Shown: positions 1 to 5,997, counted from the stretch's first letter. The stretch: DNA of 6,863 nucleotides from Gemmatimonadota bacterium (GCA_019347995.1 JAHWKH010000135.1:1-6863), one strand, 5' to 3'. The notes: generated from the sequence alone by a model not told the origin. Numbers and translations: made by a program.

Positions 1-48
1 CCCCCGCGTTGACGGCGCCGGGGTCCGCGGCCAAGTTGACCGCCCACC

Positions 49-62
49 GGGCCTTCGGGCCC
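49..62. other. Short hairpin with TTCG tetraloop upstream of the first gene
   Basis: GGGCC (49-53) and GGCCC (58-62) can pair around the loop TTCG, a very stable tetraloop. No T-run follows on the plus strand, so it is not a standard intrinsic terminator. It could be the end of an upstream transcription unit or a 5'-UTR hairpin of the gene starting at 100. The rest of 1-99 shows two GTTGAC words (8-13 and 35-40) but no matching -10 hexamer, so no promoter is called. Confidence 0.35.
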
Positions 63-99
63 CCCATCGGAGCGCGCCGGAGCGACCGGGACCGAACGT

Positions 100-1410
100 A
101 TGCGAGCGCAGGCGACGAGACAATCCGTCGGGGGAGCCATCCTCACCTTTTTCATCCTCTCCTGCGCCGGCGCCGGCGATTCGTCCGGCGATGCGGCGGT
201 CGACGGCGGCCGCGAAACGACCCCTCCCACCCGGGGAGAGGACGCCGGGGTCGACGCGCCCGCGGTGCTCCCCGGCCTCGAAGTGCTCCTGCAGGACTCG
301 ATCCACCTGGTGCGCGGCCGGCGGGTGGGGCTCGTGACCAACCACACCGGCCTCTCGCCCGACGGCACCCACACCATCGACCGCCTGCGGGACCATCCCG
401 ACGTGGAGCTGGTGGCGCTGTACTCGCCCGAGCACGGCATCCGGGGAACCGCCGAGGCCGGCGAGAGGGTGGCCAGCGGCCGTGACGAGCCCACCGGGCT
501 CCCCCTCCACTCCCTGTACGGCGACACCCGCAAGCCCACGCCCTCCATGCTGGAGGGGGTGGAGGTGCTCCTCTTCGACATCCAGGACGTGGGCGCGCGC
601 TACTACACCTACGTGTGGACGATGGCCCTGGCGCAGGAGGCCGCGGGCGAGGCGGGCATCCCGTTCGTGGTCCTGGACCGGCCGAACCCCATCGGTGGCC
701 ACCGGATGCAGGGAAACGTGCTGGAGCCCGCCTTCGCCACCTTCGTGGGGCTCCATCCCGTGCCCATGCGCCACGGGCTCACACCCGGCGAGCTGGCCCG
801 CGTCGTCCGCGACGCGTACGGCGTGGAAGCCGACCTTCACGTGGTGCCGCTGCAGGGGTGGCGGCGGGACATGCTCTTCCCGGAGACTGGCCTGCCGTGG
901 GTCCCGCTCTCGCCCAACATGCCCTCGGTGACCAGCGCCCTCCACTACCCCGGCACCTGCCTGTTCGAGGGCACCAACCTCTCGGTGGGACGGGGCACGG
1001 AGAACGCGTTCCAGTGGATCGGCGCGCCGTGGCTGGACGGCGAGGAGCTCGCCGCGCGCCTGGAGGCCCTCGAGCTGCCCGGGGTGCGCTTCGAGCCGGT
1101 GAGCTTCACGCCCCGGGATCCGGGAGACGGCAAGTACGGCGGGGAGGTCGTGTCGGGGGTCCGGTTCGTGGCCACGGACCCCGACCTCTACGATCCCCCG
1201 GTGGCCGCCGTGGCCGCCCTCCTCGAGGCCCGCAGGCTGGCCGGGGAGCGGTGGGAATGGCGTCCGGCGCACTTCGACCGCCTCGCCGGCAACGACCGCC
1301 TCCGGCGCATGATCGACGAAGGTCGCCCCCTGGGCGAGATCGTGGCGCCCTGGCGCGACGAGCTCGCCGCCTTCCACGCCCTGAGCGAGCCCCACCTCCT
1401 CTATCGATGA
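100..1410 (+). CDS. DUF1343 / NamZ-type exo-beta-N-acetylmuramidase, predicted lipoprotein
   Basis: A 436-residue protein of the DUF1343 family (PF07075). Characterised members (NamZ, glycoside hydrolase family GH171) remove N-acetylmuramic acid from the non-reducing end of peptidoglycan fragments outside the cytoplasm. The N-terminus has a hydrophobic stretch (about 11-21) ending in the lipobox ILSC with Cys22, followed by an acidic, Pro-rich linker to about residue 50; anchoring in the outer or cytoplasmic membrane is inferred. Family blocks follow in order: GLVTNHTG, SPEHGIRG (Glu111-His112, which I take as the likely active-site region), DIQDVGARYYTY (from 160), LDRPNPIGG (from 192), HGLTPGEL, then a C-terminal block with SPNMPS, YPG and FEGTNLSVGRGT. 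The length suits the family. The ATG at 100 is preceded by only a weak GGGA at 88-91, but it gives an intact signal peptide. It is the first of three tightly spaced genes; the next starts 10 bases after the stop. Confidence 0.93.
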   Translation: MRAQATRQSVGGAILTFFILSCAGAGDSSGDAAVDGGRETTPPTRGEDAGVDAPAVLPGLEVLLQDSIHLVRGRRVGLVTNHTGLSPDGTHTIDRLRDHPDVELVALYSPEHGIRGTAEAGERVASGRDEPTGLPLHSLYGDTRKPTPSMLEGVEVLLFDIQDVGARYYTYVWTMALAQEAAGEAGIPFVVLDRPNPIGGHRMQGNVLEPAFATFVGLHPVPMRHGLTPGELARVVRDAYGVEADLHVVPLQGWRRDMLFPETGLPWVPLSPNMPSVTSALHYPGTCLFEGTNLSVGRGTENAFQWIGAPWLDGEELAARLEALELPGVRFEPVSFTPRDPGDGKYGGEVVSGVRFVATDPDLYDPPVAAVAALLEARRLAGERWEWRPAHFDRLAGNDRLRRMIDEGRPLGEIVAPWRDELAAFHALSEPHLLYR

Positions 1411-1420
1411 GAGCGACGAC

Positions 1421-2761
1421 GTGCACCCCACGGCTCCCCGTTCCGTACTGATGACCACCGCCGCCGTCCTGGCCGGCGCCTGCGCGTCGGCCGGTCCCGC
1501 CGGACCCGGCGCCACGCGCGCGGGCGGGACGCCGACGGCGACCCTCGAGGCGCTGCACGAGACGGTGCGGGTGGAGGGGCTGGAGGACCGCAGGTTCCAG
1601 CCCGAGCACTACTGGCGCGTGGTGGAGCCCGTGGTGCGGCGCGGCGGACACCTGTCCATGGAGCGGGTGGGCCAGAGCGCCGAGGGGCGCCCCCTGCGCG
1701 AGATCACGTACGGTGAAGGCCCCACGACGGTCCTGCTCTGGTCGCAGATGCACGGCGACGAGAGCACCGCCTCCATGACGCTGGCCGACGTGTTCGCGTT
1801 CCTGGCCGATCGGCCCGACCACCCGCTGGCCCGGCTGTTCCGTGAGCGGCTCACGCTGCATTTCGTGCCGCTCCTCAACCCCGACGGCGCGGCCCGCTTC
1901 CAGCGCAGGAACGCCCAGGGCGTGGACGTGAACCGGGACGCACGCATGCTGGCCACCCCCGAGGGCCGCACGCTGAAGGCCGTGCGCGACAGGGTGGAGC
2001 CGGACTTCGGCTTCAACCTCCACGACCAGAACGTGAGGACGCGCGTGGGCGACAGCGGCCGGGGCGCCGCCATCGCCCTGCTCGCCCCCGCGTTCAACGA
2101 GGCGCGGGACGTCAACGCGCTGCGGGAGCGCGCCATGCGCGTGGCGTCGGTGATCGTCGAGGCCATCGATCCGCTGGTGGGCGAGCACATCGCCCGCTAC
2201 GACGACACGTTCAACCCCCGTGCGTTCGGCGACCTGATGGCGGCGTGGGGCGCGAGCACCATCCTCATCGAGTCGGGCGGCTGGCGGGACGACCCGCAGA
2301 AGCAGTACCTGAGGAAGACGAACTTCGTCGCCATCCTGGCGGCGCTGGAGGCCATCGCCCGGGAGAGCTGGACCGCCGTGCCCACCACGGCGTACGAGAC
2401 GCTGCCCCGCAACGGGCGCAGCGTGGGCGACCTCCTCGTCACCGGCGGCACCCTGGCCGTGCCGAGCCTGCCGCCGCTCCTGGCCGACGTCATGGTGCAG
2501 TACGAGCGGCCCCTCCTCGAGGAGGGGGGGCTCATCGACGAGATCGGCGACCTGGGAGGGTTCCAGGCCCGGGACACGGTGCGGGTCGACGGGCTCTACC
2601 TGGTGCCCCTGCCCGAGGCGCTGGACGCCGGCCCTCCCGGCACGCAGATCCGGCTCGGCGCCCCCGCCCGCTTCGTGGTGGCCCGCCGTCCCGACGGGGG
2701 AGAGCCGGTGTGGACGTTCGACGGCGGCCCCGTGCCCGCCACCGCGCGCCGCCCTCGCTGA
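1421..2761 (+). CDS. M14-family zinc carboxypeptidase, exported
   Basis: A 446-residue metallopeptidase of the M14 (carboxypeptidase A-like) family, which removes C-terminal amino acids from peptides using one zinc ion. Visible signature residues are the zinc ligands His111 and Glu114 in MHGDES, the block NPDGA (from 153), VNRD (Asn171-Arg172, matching the carboxylate-binding pair of the family), the third zinc ligand His201 in NLHDQ, and the likely catalytic Glu284 in LIESGG. All key residues are present, so it should be active. About 130 residues after the catalytic domain form an extra C-terminal region of unknown role. The start is taken as GTG 1421: a GAGAG lies 7 bases upstream and the resulting N-terminus has an Arg before the hydrophobic stretch. 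An in-frame ATG at 1451 is the alternative. The hydrophobic segment ends in LAGAC (Cys21), a poor but possible lipobox; signal peptidase I cleavage is also possible. Substrate unknown; with the upstream muramidase, peptidoglycan peptides are a reasonable guess. Confidence 0.9.
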   Translation: MHPTAPRSVLMTTAAVLAGACASAGPAGPGATRAGGTPTATLEALHETVRVEGLEDRRFQPEHYWRVVEPVVRRGGHLSMERVGQSAEGRPLREITYGEGPTTVLLWSQMHGDESTASMTLADVFAFLADRPDHPLARLFRERLTLHFVPLLNPDGAARFQRRNAQGVDVNRDARMLATPEGRTLKAVRDRVEPDFGFNLHDQNVRTRVGDSGRGAAIALLAPAFNEARDVNALRERAMRVASVIVEAIDPLVGEHIARYDDTFNPRAFGDLMAAWGASTILIESGGWRDDPQKQYLRKTNFVAILAALEAIARESWTAVPTTAYETLPRNGRSVGDLLVTGGTLAVPSLPPLLADVMVQYERPLLEEGGLIDEIGDLGGFQARDTVRVDGLYLVPLPEALDAGPPGTQIRLGAPARFVVARRPDGGEPVWTFDGGPVPATARRPR

Positions 2762-2771
2762 CCGCCCGGCC

Positions 2772-3524
2772 ATGACGCCTCCCATGCGCCCGGCGCGCGC
2801 GCTGGTGTGCGCCCTCGCGGTCCTCGCCGCCGGAGGCTGCGCGGCCGGTCCCGCGGCCACCGCGACTCCCCCCGGGGTCGCCTCCCAGCCTCCCGCGATC
2901 CACTGGGTGCGCAGCTCCGCCGAGCACCGGGTCCTGTTCCTCCAGGTCTACGGGCAGGCGGCCGAGGCCGTACGCGAGCGGGAGGGTGCGTACGACGACG
3001 GTCGCTGGGCCGTCATCCTGGACGCCGACGAGACCGTCCTGGACAACTCGGAGTACCAGCGGCGCAGGGCGGCCGCGGGGCTCGGCTTCACCCTCGAGTC
3101 GTGGAACGACTGGGTGCGGGAGGAGGCGGCGCCGGCGCTGCCGGGGGCGGTCCGGTTCGTCGAGCGGGTCCGCTCCCTGGGCGGCCGCGTGGCCATCGTC
3201 ACGAACCGGGACGAGCCCGTGTGCGACGCCACCCGGCGCAACCTGGACGCGCTGGGCATCGTCGCGGACGTCGTCCTGTGCCGCCAGGCGGGCGAGGAGG
3301 GCAAGGACGGCCGCTTCCGCGCCGTCCAGGAAGGCACGACGCACGCGGCCCTCCCCCCGCTGGAGGTGCTGGCGTGGGTGGGCGACAACATCCAGGATTT
3401 TCCCGGCATGGGCCAGGAAGCCCGGGAGGCCCCCGCCGACGCCCTCGCCCGCTTCGGCCGGAGCTGGTTCCTCCTCCCGAACCCCATGTACGGCTCCTGG
3501 GAACGGCTGCCGCCCCGCGAGTAG
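2772..3524 (+). CDS. HAD-superfamily IIIB acid phosphatase (class C / e(P4)-like), predicted lipoprotein
   Basis: A 250-residue phosphatase of the HAD superfamily, acid phosphatase (class B/C) type. Relatives such as lipoprotein e(P4) hydrolyse nucleotide monophosphates and similar phosphomonoesters on the outside of the cell. The four HAD motifs are in order: DADETVLDN with nucleophile Asp84 and acid/base Asp86; VTNRDE with Thr144-Asn145; Lys178 in EGKDGRF; and VGDNIQDF with Asp205 and Asp209 for magnesium. The spacing and the DNSEY and WNDWV blocks match class C enzymes better than class B. The N-terminus has a hydrophobic segment ending in AAGGC, a plausible though non-ideal lipobox. ATG 2772 and ATG 2784 are both possible starts; neither has a clear Shine-Dalgarno sequence, which suggests coupling to the gene ending 10 bases upstream. 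Third and last gene of the exported-hydrolase operon; the exact substrate cannot be read from the sequence. Confidence 0.9.
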   Translation: MTPPMRPARALVCALAVLAAGGCAAGPAATATPPGVASQPPAIHWVRSSAEHRVLFLQVYGQAAEAVREREGAYDDGRWAVILDADETVLDNSEYQRRRAAAGLGFTLESWNDWVREEAAPALPGAVRFVERVRSLGGRVAIVTNRDEPVCDATRRNLDALGIVADVVLCRQAGEEGKDGRFRAVQEGTTHAALPPLEVLAWVGDNIQDFPGMGQEAREAPADALARFGRSWFLLPNPMYGSWERLPPRE

Positions 3525-3555
3525 GCGCCGTCGCTTTCTCGGCTGGCCGGCCGCC

Positions 3556-3588
3556 GGCGCGGCGCGCGCCGAAGCCCCGTCCCGGGGC
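3556..3588. other. Two GC hairpins between converging operons
   Basis: The 70-base spacer between the two converging stop codons holds two perfect small inverted repeats: GGCGCG/CGCGCC around GCG (3556-3570) and GCCCCG/CGGGGC around TCC (3574-3588). Neither is followed by a T-run on either strand, so they are not canonical intrinsic terminators. They may stall polymerase or protect both mRNA 3' ends; this role is inferred. Confidence 0.4.
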
Positions 3589-3594
3589 CGCGGC

Positions 3595-4635
3595 TCACGC
3601 CACCGCGACCTCCCGCACCAGGGGAATCACCTCCTCCGCGAAGCGCTCCATCTCCTCGAGCTGTGGGCTCATCTGGAGGAGCAGCAGCTCCACCCCGACG
3701 TCCTCGAAGGCCCGCACCCGCTCGGCCACCTGCTCCGGGGTCCCGACCAGGCCGCTCCTGAGGCCCCGGTTCGACACGGAGTAGTCCTCCAGGCTCACGC
3801 GCCGCTCGAGCTGCGTGTTCTCGACCCAGTCCTGGTAGTTGGCGTAGCCCCGGGCCGAGGCGCGGACGTCGGTGATGCGGGCCACCTCCCGCTCCGCCTC
3901 CTCCTCGGTGTCGCGCACGATGGCGTACCCGGCGGCCCCGAACCTCAGCGGGGGCAGGCCCAGATCCTCGCGGCGCGCGCGCATGTCGGCGACCTTCGCG
4001 CCCACGACGTCGGGAGGATCGCCGTGGGTGAGCCAGCCGTCGCACGTGCGGGCGATGAGGGCCTTGCCCGCCGGCGACTCGCCCCCCGCGTACACCACCG
4101 GCCGCGGCTTCTGGACGGGCTTGGGCTCCAGGACCCCGGCCTCGATCCGGTAAAGGGCGCCGTCGTGGTCGAACTCCGGATGCTTCCACAGGCCGTCCAC
4201 CACCTCGAGCCACTCCCCGGTGCGGGCATAGCGGTCGTCGTGCTCGTCGAAGGCGACGCCGTACTTGCGGGCCTCCGTCGCCCACCACGAGGAGACGACG
4301 TTCAGCGACAGCCGGCCTCCGCTGATGTGATCGATGTTCGCGGCCTGCTTGGCCAGGAGCGCGGGAGCGTGGAAGGTGGGGCGCACCGCCACCATGATCT
4401 CCAGGCGCTCGGTCACGGCGGCCAGCGCCGCCGCCGTGCTCCACGCGTCCAGGGAGGGCGCGTCCTCGCCCTTGATGTCGTTCAGGTTGAGCTCGGCCAC
4501 CAGCGTGAGGTCGAAGCCGATCTCCTCGGCGCGGCGGGCGAGGCGGCTCGTGTACTCCCAGCTCGCCTCCATGCCCTCGTCGTCCACGTTGCGCAGCCAT
4601 CCGCCGAAGACGGGGAGCCAGAATCCGAAGCGCAT
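3595..4635 (-). CDS. LLM-class flavin-dependent monooxygenase, SfnG/SsuD-like
   Basis: A 346-residue bacterial luciferase-like (TIM-barrel) monooxygenase. Family members use reduced flavin and O2; the SfnG and SsuD branches cleave C-S bonds of sulfones or sulfonates to release usable sulfur. Recognisable blocks are the N-terminal FGFWLPVFGG, DHISGGRLSLNVVSSWW (102-118), RYARTGEWLEVVDGLW (135-150), AGGESPAGKALIA (183-195, probable FMN phosphate site), WLTHGDPP (201-208), VRDTEEEA (240-247), a long insertion around 255-290, and GLVGTPEQVAERV (295-307). The layout looks closest to dimethylsulfone monooxygenase SfnG. The Arg/His pair that I recall as important in E. coli SsuD (I-R-L-H) reads A-A-G-Y here, so alkanesulfonate use in the SsuD manner is doubtful. 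The ATG at 4635 is fixed by a strong GGAGGT (4647-4642) six bases upstream; the frame stays open further upstream but that part is a shadow of the ATP-grasp gene. It overlaps the ATP-grasp stop by one base (TGATG), implying translational coupling. Confidence 0.94.
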   Translation of the reverse strand: MRFGFWLPVFGGWLRNVDDEGMEASWEYTSRLARRAEEIGFDLTLVAELNLNDIKGEDAPSLDAWSTAAALAAVTERLEIMVAVRPTFHAPALLAKQAANIDHISGGRLSLNVVSSWWATEARKYGVAFDEHDDRYARTGEWLEVVDGLWKHPEFDHDGALYRIEAGVLEPKPVQKPRPVVYAGGESPAGKALIARTCDGWLTHGDPPDVVGAKVADMRARREDLGLPPLRFGAAGYAIVRDTEEEAEREVARITDVRASARGYANYQDWVENTQLERRVSLEDYSVSNRGLRSGLVGTPEQVAERVRAFEDVGVELLLLQMSPQLEEMERFAEEVIPLVREVAVA

Positions 4636-5723
4636 CAGGCCACCTCCGCGGCCACTTCGCCGCCCGTGCGCGTCGCCGCCGCCTCCGAGCCCCGGGCCTG
4701 CCGGGACACCGTCCGCTCCGCCGTCGGCGCGGCTTTGCGCTCCGCCTCCCGCTCCAGCTCGCGCTCCAGCCAGTCGACCAGCGGCGCGAAGGGGTCGAAG
4801 CCCACCACCCGGGGGCCGTCGGCCACGAAGTTCGACAGGGCGTTGACGTCGTAGTAGCGGATGCCGCCGTCCCGCTCGTCCACGAGGTACTCGACGCCTC
4901 CCACCTGGATGCCGGACGCGGCCGCGATCCGCTCCACGTCCGCCACGACGGCGGGGGGCGGCTCGTAACCCTCCACCCGCAGCGAGTTCTTCGGCGCGTC
5001 GGCCGGGCACGCGCCCCGCACCAGCTCGCTGCCGTCGACGTCCTGGCATACGTCGGCCGGGCAGAGGTTGTAGCTGCCGGCGGGCGCGTATACGCGGATC
5101 GCGTACAGGAAGCGGCCGTCCAGGACCTCCACCCGGACGATGCGCGCCTTCTCCGGCTGGAGCAGCTCCTGTACGAGGCCCGTGCCGTCGAGGCCCAGGT
5201 CCAGGCGGCCCTCCGCCACGGCCGCCTCCAGCTCGTCAGGACCGTCGAAGCGCACGATGCCGGCTCCGCTCCCTCCCACGTTCGGCTTCACGACGAGCGG
5301 ATAGCCGATCTCCCGCGCCGCGGTCGGGGCGAGAGTCGGGTGGTGGATCGCCCGGGAGCGCGGGTGGGGCAGCCCCATCCCCGCCAGCAGCGAGATCTGG
5401 TACGCCTTCGAGATCTCCGTCCGCCATGCTTCGCCGCCGTTGAGCACGCGCACGCCCAGGCGCTCGAGGTGGGCCAGCAGGTGGGAGGTGTACGCCACCG
5501 TGGCGGCCCCGCCCCGCAGCCACGCCGAGGGGCTCATCCGATTCAGGAGGACGTCGAAGGGAACCTCGTCGGAGCCCGGGTCGAACGTGTGCTCCCGGGC
5601 ATCGAGGCGGACCCAGGGCACGCCCCGGCGGTCCAGCTCCTGGAAGAGGGGGCGGAACCAGTCGGGATGCTCGTAGAGGACTCCCAGCACGGGACGGGAA
5701 TCCGAACGACTCGGCGATGACAT
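4635..5723 (-). CDS. ATP-grasp (RimK-like) ligase, substrate unknown
   Basis: A 362-residue ATP-grasp protein. This superfamily joins a carboxylate to an amine or thiol through an acyl-phosphate. The N-terminal ~100 residues look like the pre-ATP-grasp domain. ATP-binding features follow: Lys106 (ISKAYQ), Lys146 in VVKPNVGGSGAG with its glycine-rich loop (149-155), hinge VQELLQ (184-189), and the metal-binding end VEYLV (277-281) with YYDVNALSNF (Asp292, Asn294). Asp-x-Asn replaces the commoner Glu-x-Asn. Between about 215 and 250 lies a segment with three Cys and a repeated CPAD (221-224 and 239-242), perhaps a substrate or metal site. After about 325 the tail is charged and Ala-rich and probably disordered; the next gene's ribosome site lies within it. 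ATG 5723 has GGAG at 5733-5730, six bases away, directly after the leader terminator. Coupling to a probable organosulfur monooxygenase suggests a linked pathway step, but the ligated molecule cannot be named. Modification of the small leader peptide is an alternative. Confidence 0.92.
   Translation of the reverse strand: MSSPSRSDSRPVLGVLYEHPDWFRPLFQELDRRGVPWVRLDAREHTFDPGSDEVPFDVLLNRMSPSAWLRGGAATVAYTSHLLAHLERLGVRVLNGGEAWRTEISKAYQISLLAGMGLPHPRSRAIHHPTLAPTAAREIGYPLVVKPNVGGSGAGIVRFDGPDELEAAVAEGRLDLGLDGTGLVQELLQPEKARIVRVEVLDGRFLYAIRVYAPAGSYNLCPADVCQDVDGSELVRGACPADAPKNSLRVEGYEPPPAVVADVERIAAASGIQVGGVEYLVDERDGGIRYYDVNALSNFVADGPRVVGFDPFAPLVDWLERELEREAERKAAPTAERTVSRQARGSEAAATRTGGEVAAEVA
4642..4647 (-). 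promoter_or_regulatory. Strong ribosome binding site of the LLM monooxygenase gene
   Basis: GGAGGT on the minus strand, six bases before ATG 4635 and inside the last codons of the ATP-grasp gene. It settles the start and allows independent or coupled initiation at the TGATG junction. Confidence 0.85.
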
Positions 5724-5729
5724 GATCGA

Positions 5730-5733
5730 CTCC
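5730..5733 (-). promoter_or_regulatory. Ribosome binding site of the ATP-grasp gene
   Basis: GGAG, six bases before ATG 5723 and nine bases after the T-run of the leader terminator. Because it lies outside the hairpin, control should act mainly on transcription, not on ribosome access. Confidence 0.75.
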
Positions 5734-5742
5734 GGTTGAACG

Positions 5743-5783
5743 AAAAAAAACCGGCCCCCCCTCCGCGTGGGAGAGGGGGCCGG
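5743..5783 (-). terminator. Intrinsic terminator / attenuator in the leader of the ATP-grasp-LLM operon
   Basis: On the minus strand, bases 5783-5770 pair with 5764-5751 to give a 14-bp stem (13 Watson-Crick pairs and one G-U) around a five-base loop (CACGC). Eight consecutive T (5750-5743) follow immediately. This is a textbook strong intrinsic terminator. It lies downstream of a promoter and only about 20 bases before the ATP-grasp start codon, so it must be bypassed for the operon to be expressed; that is the position of an attenuator. Alternatively it could simply end transcripts of the upstream MBL-fold gene, but the promoter between them argues that it also acts on the leader RNA. Confidence 0.9.
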
Positions 5784-5810
5784 GAGTGCCGCCGGCTTCT
5801 CGCCGGCCGG

Positions 5811-5921
5811 CTAGGCCATCGTGCCGGTGGCACGACGACGCCCGCCCGCCTCTCCCGGGGGAGAGCCGCACATGCGACAGCGACAGCGACACATGGAGCG
5901 GGGGCGGCGGGTCTGGCTCAC
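5811..5921 (-). CDS. Putative Cys/Arg-rich leader peptide (attenuation uORF)
   Basis: A 36-codon frame from GTG 5921 to TAG 5813-5811, inside the leader RNA. The middle reads MCRCRCRMCG: four Cys within eight residues, alternating with Arg, encoded by three tandem copies of TGTCGC (5891-5874) followed by ATG TGC. Nine of its 36 residues are Arg, and it ends in RRRATGTMA. Three of the four Cys codons are TGT, whereas all 11 Cys codons that I count in the other genes of the window are TGC. This resembles poly-Cys leader peptides known to control sulfur genes in actinobacteria. The start is uncertain: GTG 5921 has only a weak upstream GGACGG-like sequence, ATG 5894 would give a 27-residue version without a visible ribosome site, and ATG 5954 lies in the promoter -10 and is unlikely to be in the transcript. 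Alternatives are a ribosomal peptide substrate of the ATP-grasp enzyme, a small metal-binding peptide, or non-coding sequence. Confidence 0.55.
   Translation of the reverse strand: MSQTRRPRSMCRCRCRMCGSPPGEAGGRRRATGTMA
5850..5865 (-). promoter_or_regulatory. Protector hairpin competing with the antiterminator
   Basis: CTCTCC (5865-5860) and GGAGAG (5855-5850) form a 6-bp stem with loop CCCG. It sits immediately after the Cys codons of the leader ORF and uses the same bases that can pair with the 5' arm of the terminator. If it forms, the terminator is left free to fold. Confidence 0.55.
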
Positions 5922-5952
5922 GGGTACCGTCCGTTGCGAGAAGGGGCTGCCC

Positions 5953-5981
5953 ATCGTAGGGCGGCCGGCGGGAGTTGTCAA
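5953..5981 (-). promoter_or_regulatory. Sigma70-type promoter for the leader and the ATP-grasp-LLM operon
   Basis: On the minus strand, a perfect -35 TTGACA (5981-5976), a 17-base spacer and a -10 TACGAT (5958-5953, four of six consensus bases including the key A and T). Transcription should start near 5946. It lies directly after the stop codon of the MBL-fold gene and is one of the few non-coding stretches with such a match in this GC-rich window. Confidence 0.72.
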
Positions 5982-5997
5982 CGGCCCTGCCGGCCCA

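Larger units (their letters stand above)
5743..5946 (-). promoter_or_regulatory. Structured leader RNA with probable translation-coupled attenuator
   Basis: The transcript predicted from the promoter (start near 5946) contains four successive hairpins. They are CTCTCC/GGAGAG (5865-5850); a stem of about 9 bp around ACC (5837-5817); GCCGGC/GCCGGC around GAGAA (5807-5791); and the terminator (5783-5751). The bases GGGAGAGG (5856-5849), part of the first hairpin, are also a perfect 8-bp complement of CCTCTCCC (5776-5769) in the 5' arm of the terminator, so they can form an antiterminator. The first hairpin begins 3 bases after the last Cys codon of the leader ORF; a ribosome stalled on the Cys codons would cover CTCTCC and free GGGAGAGG. 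A second possible competitor is CCGGCC (5810-5805) with GGCCGG (5756-5751). The structures are read from the sequence; the regulatory mechanism is inferred by analogy with amino-acid attenuators. Confidence 0.65.

Noticed and set aside
8..41. Two GTTGAC words as possible -35 elements for the first operon
   Set aside because: No A/T-containing -10 hexamer at 16-18 bases after either one, so a promoter cannot be supported.
1106..2860. Long minus-strand open frame of 584 codons opposite the muramidase and carboxypeptidase genes
   Set aside because: Composition is typical of antisense reading of GC-rich codons (Arg, Gly, Ala, His runs) and shows no domain motif, while the plus strand carries clear family motifs across the same bases.
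2948..4600. Minus-strand open frame of 550 codons overlapping the LLM gene
   Set aside because: Overlaps the LLM gene in another frame and the phosphatase gene in antisense; no recognisable domain.
2986..4854. Plus-strand open frame of 622 codons across the phosphatase, the spacer and the minus-strand operon
   Set aside because: It runs across two oppositely oriented, well-recognised genes and their spacer, and has low-complexity Arg/Ser/Pro sequence without motifs; a shadow frame.
4636..5049. N-terminal extension of the LLM protein by about 138 residues
   Set aside because: This part is the ATP-grasp gene read in another frame. The family N-terminus (FGFWLP) begins right at ATG 4635, which has a strong ribosome site.
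5817..5865. Leader hairpins as a CRISPR or direct-repeat array
   Set aside because: They are inverted repeats of different sequence with no regular spacer; only the short TGTCGC triplet repeat is direct, and it is coding-like.
5236..5892. Minus-strand frame starting MSLSLSHVRL in the leader and running into the ATP-grasp gene
   Set aside because: It arises from the shifted reading of the TGTCGC repeat, passes through the terminator hairpin and continues as a shadow of the ATP-grasp gene; not a plausible protein.
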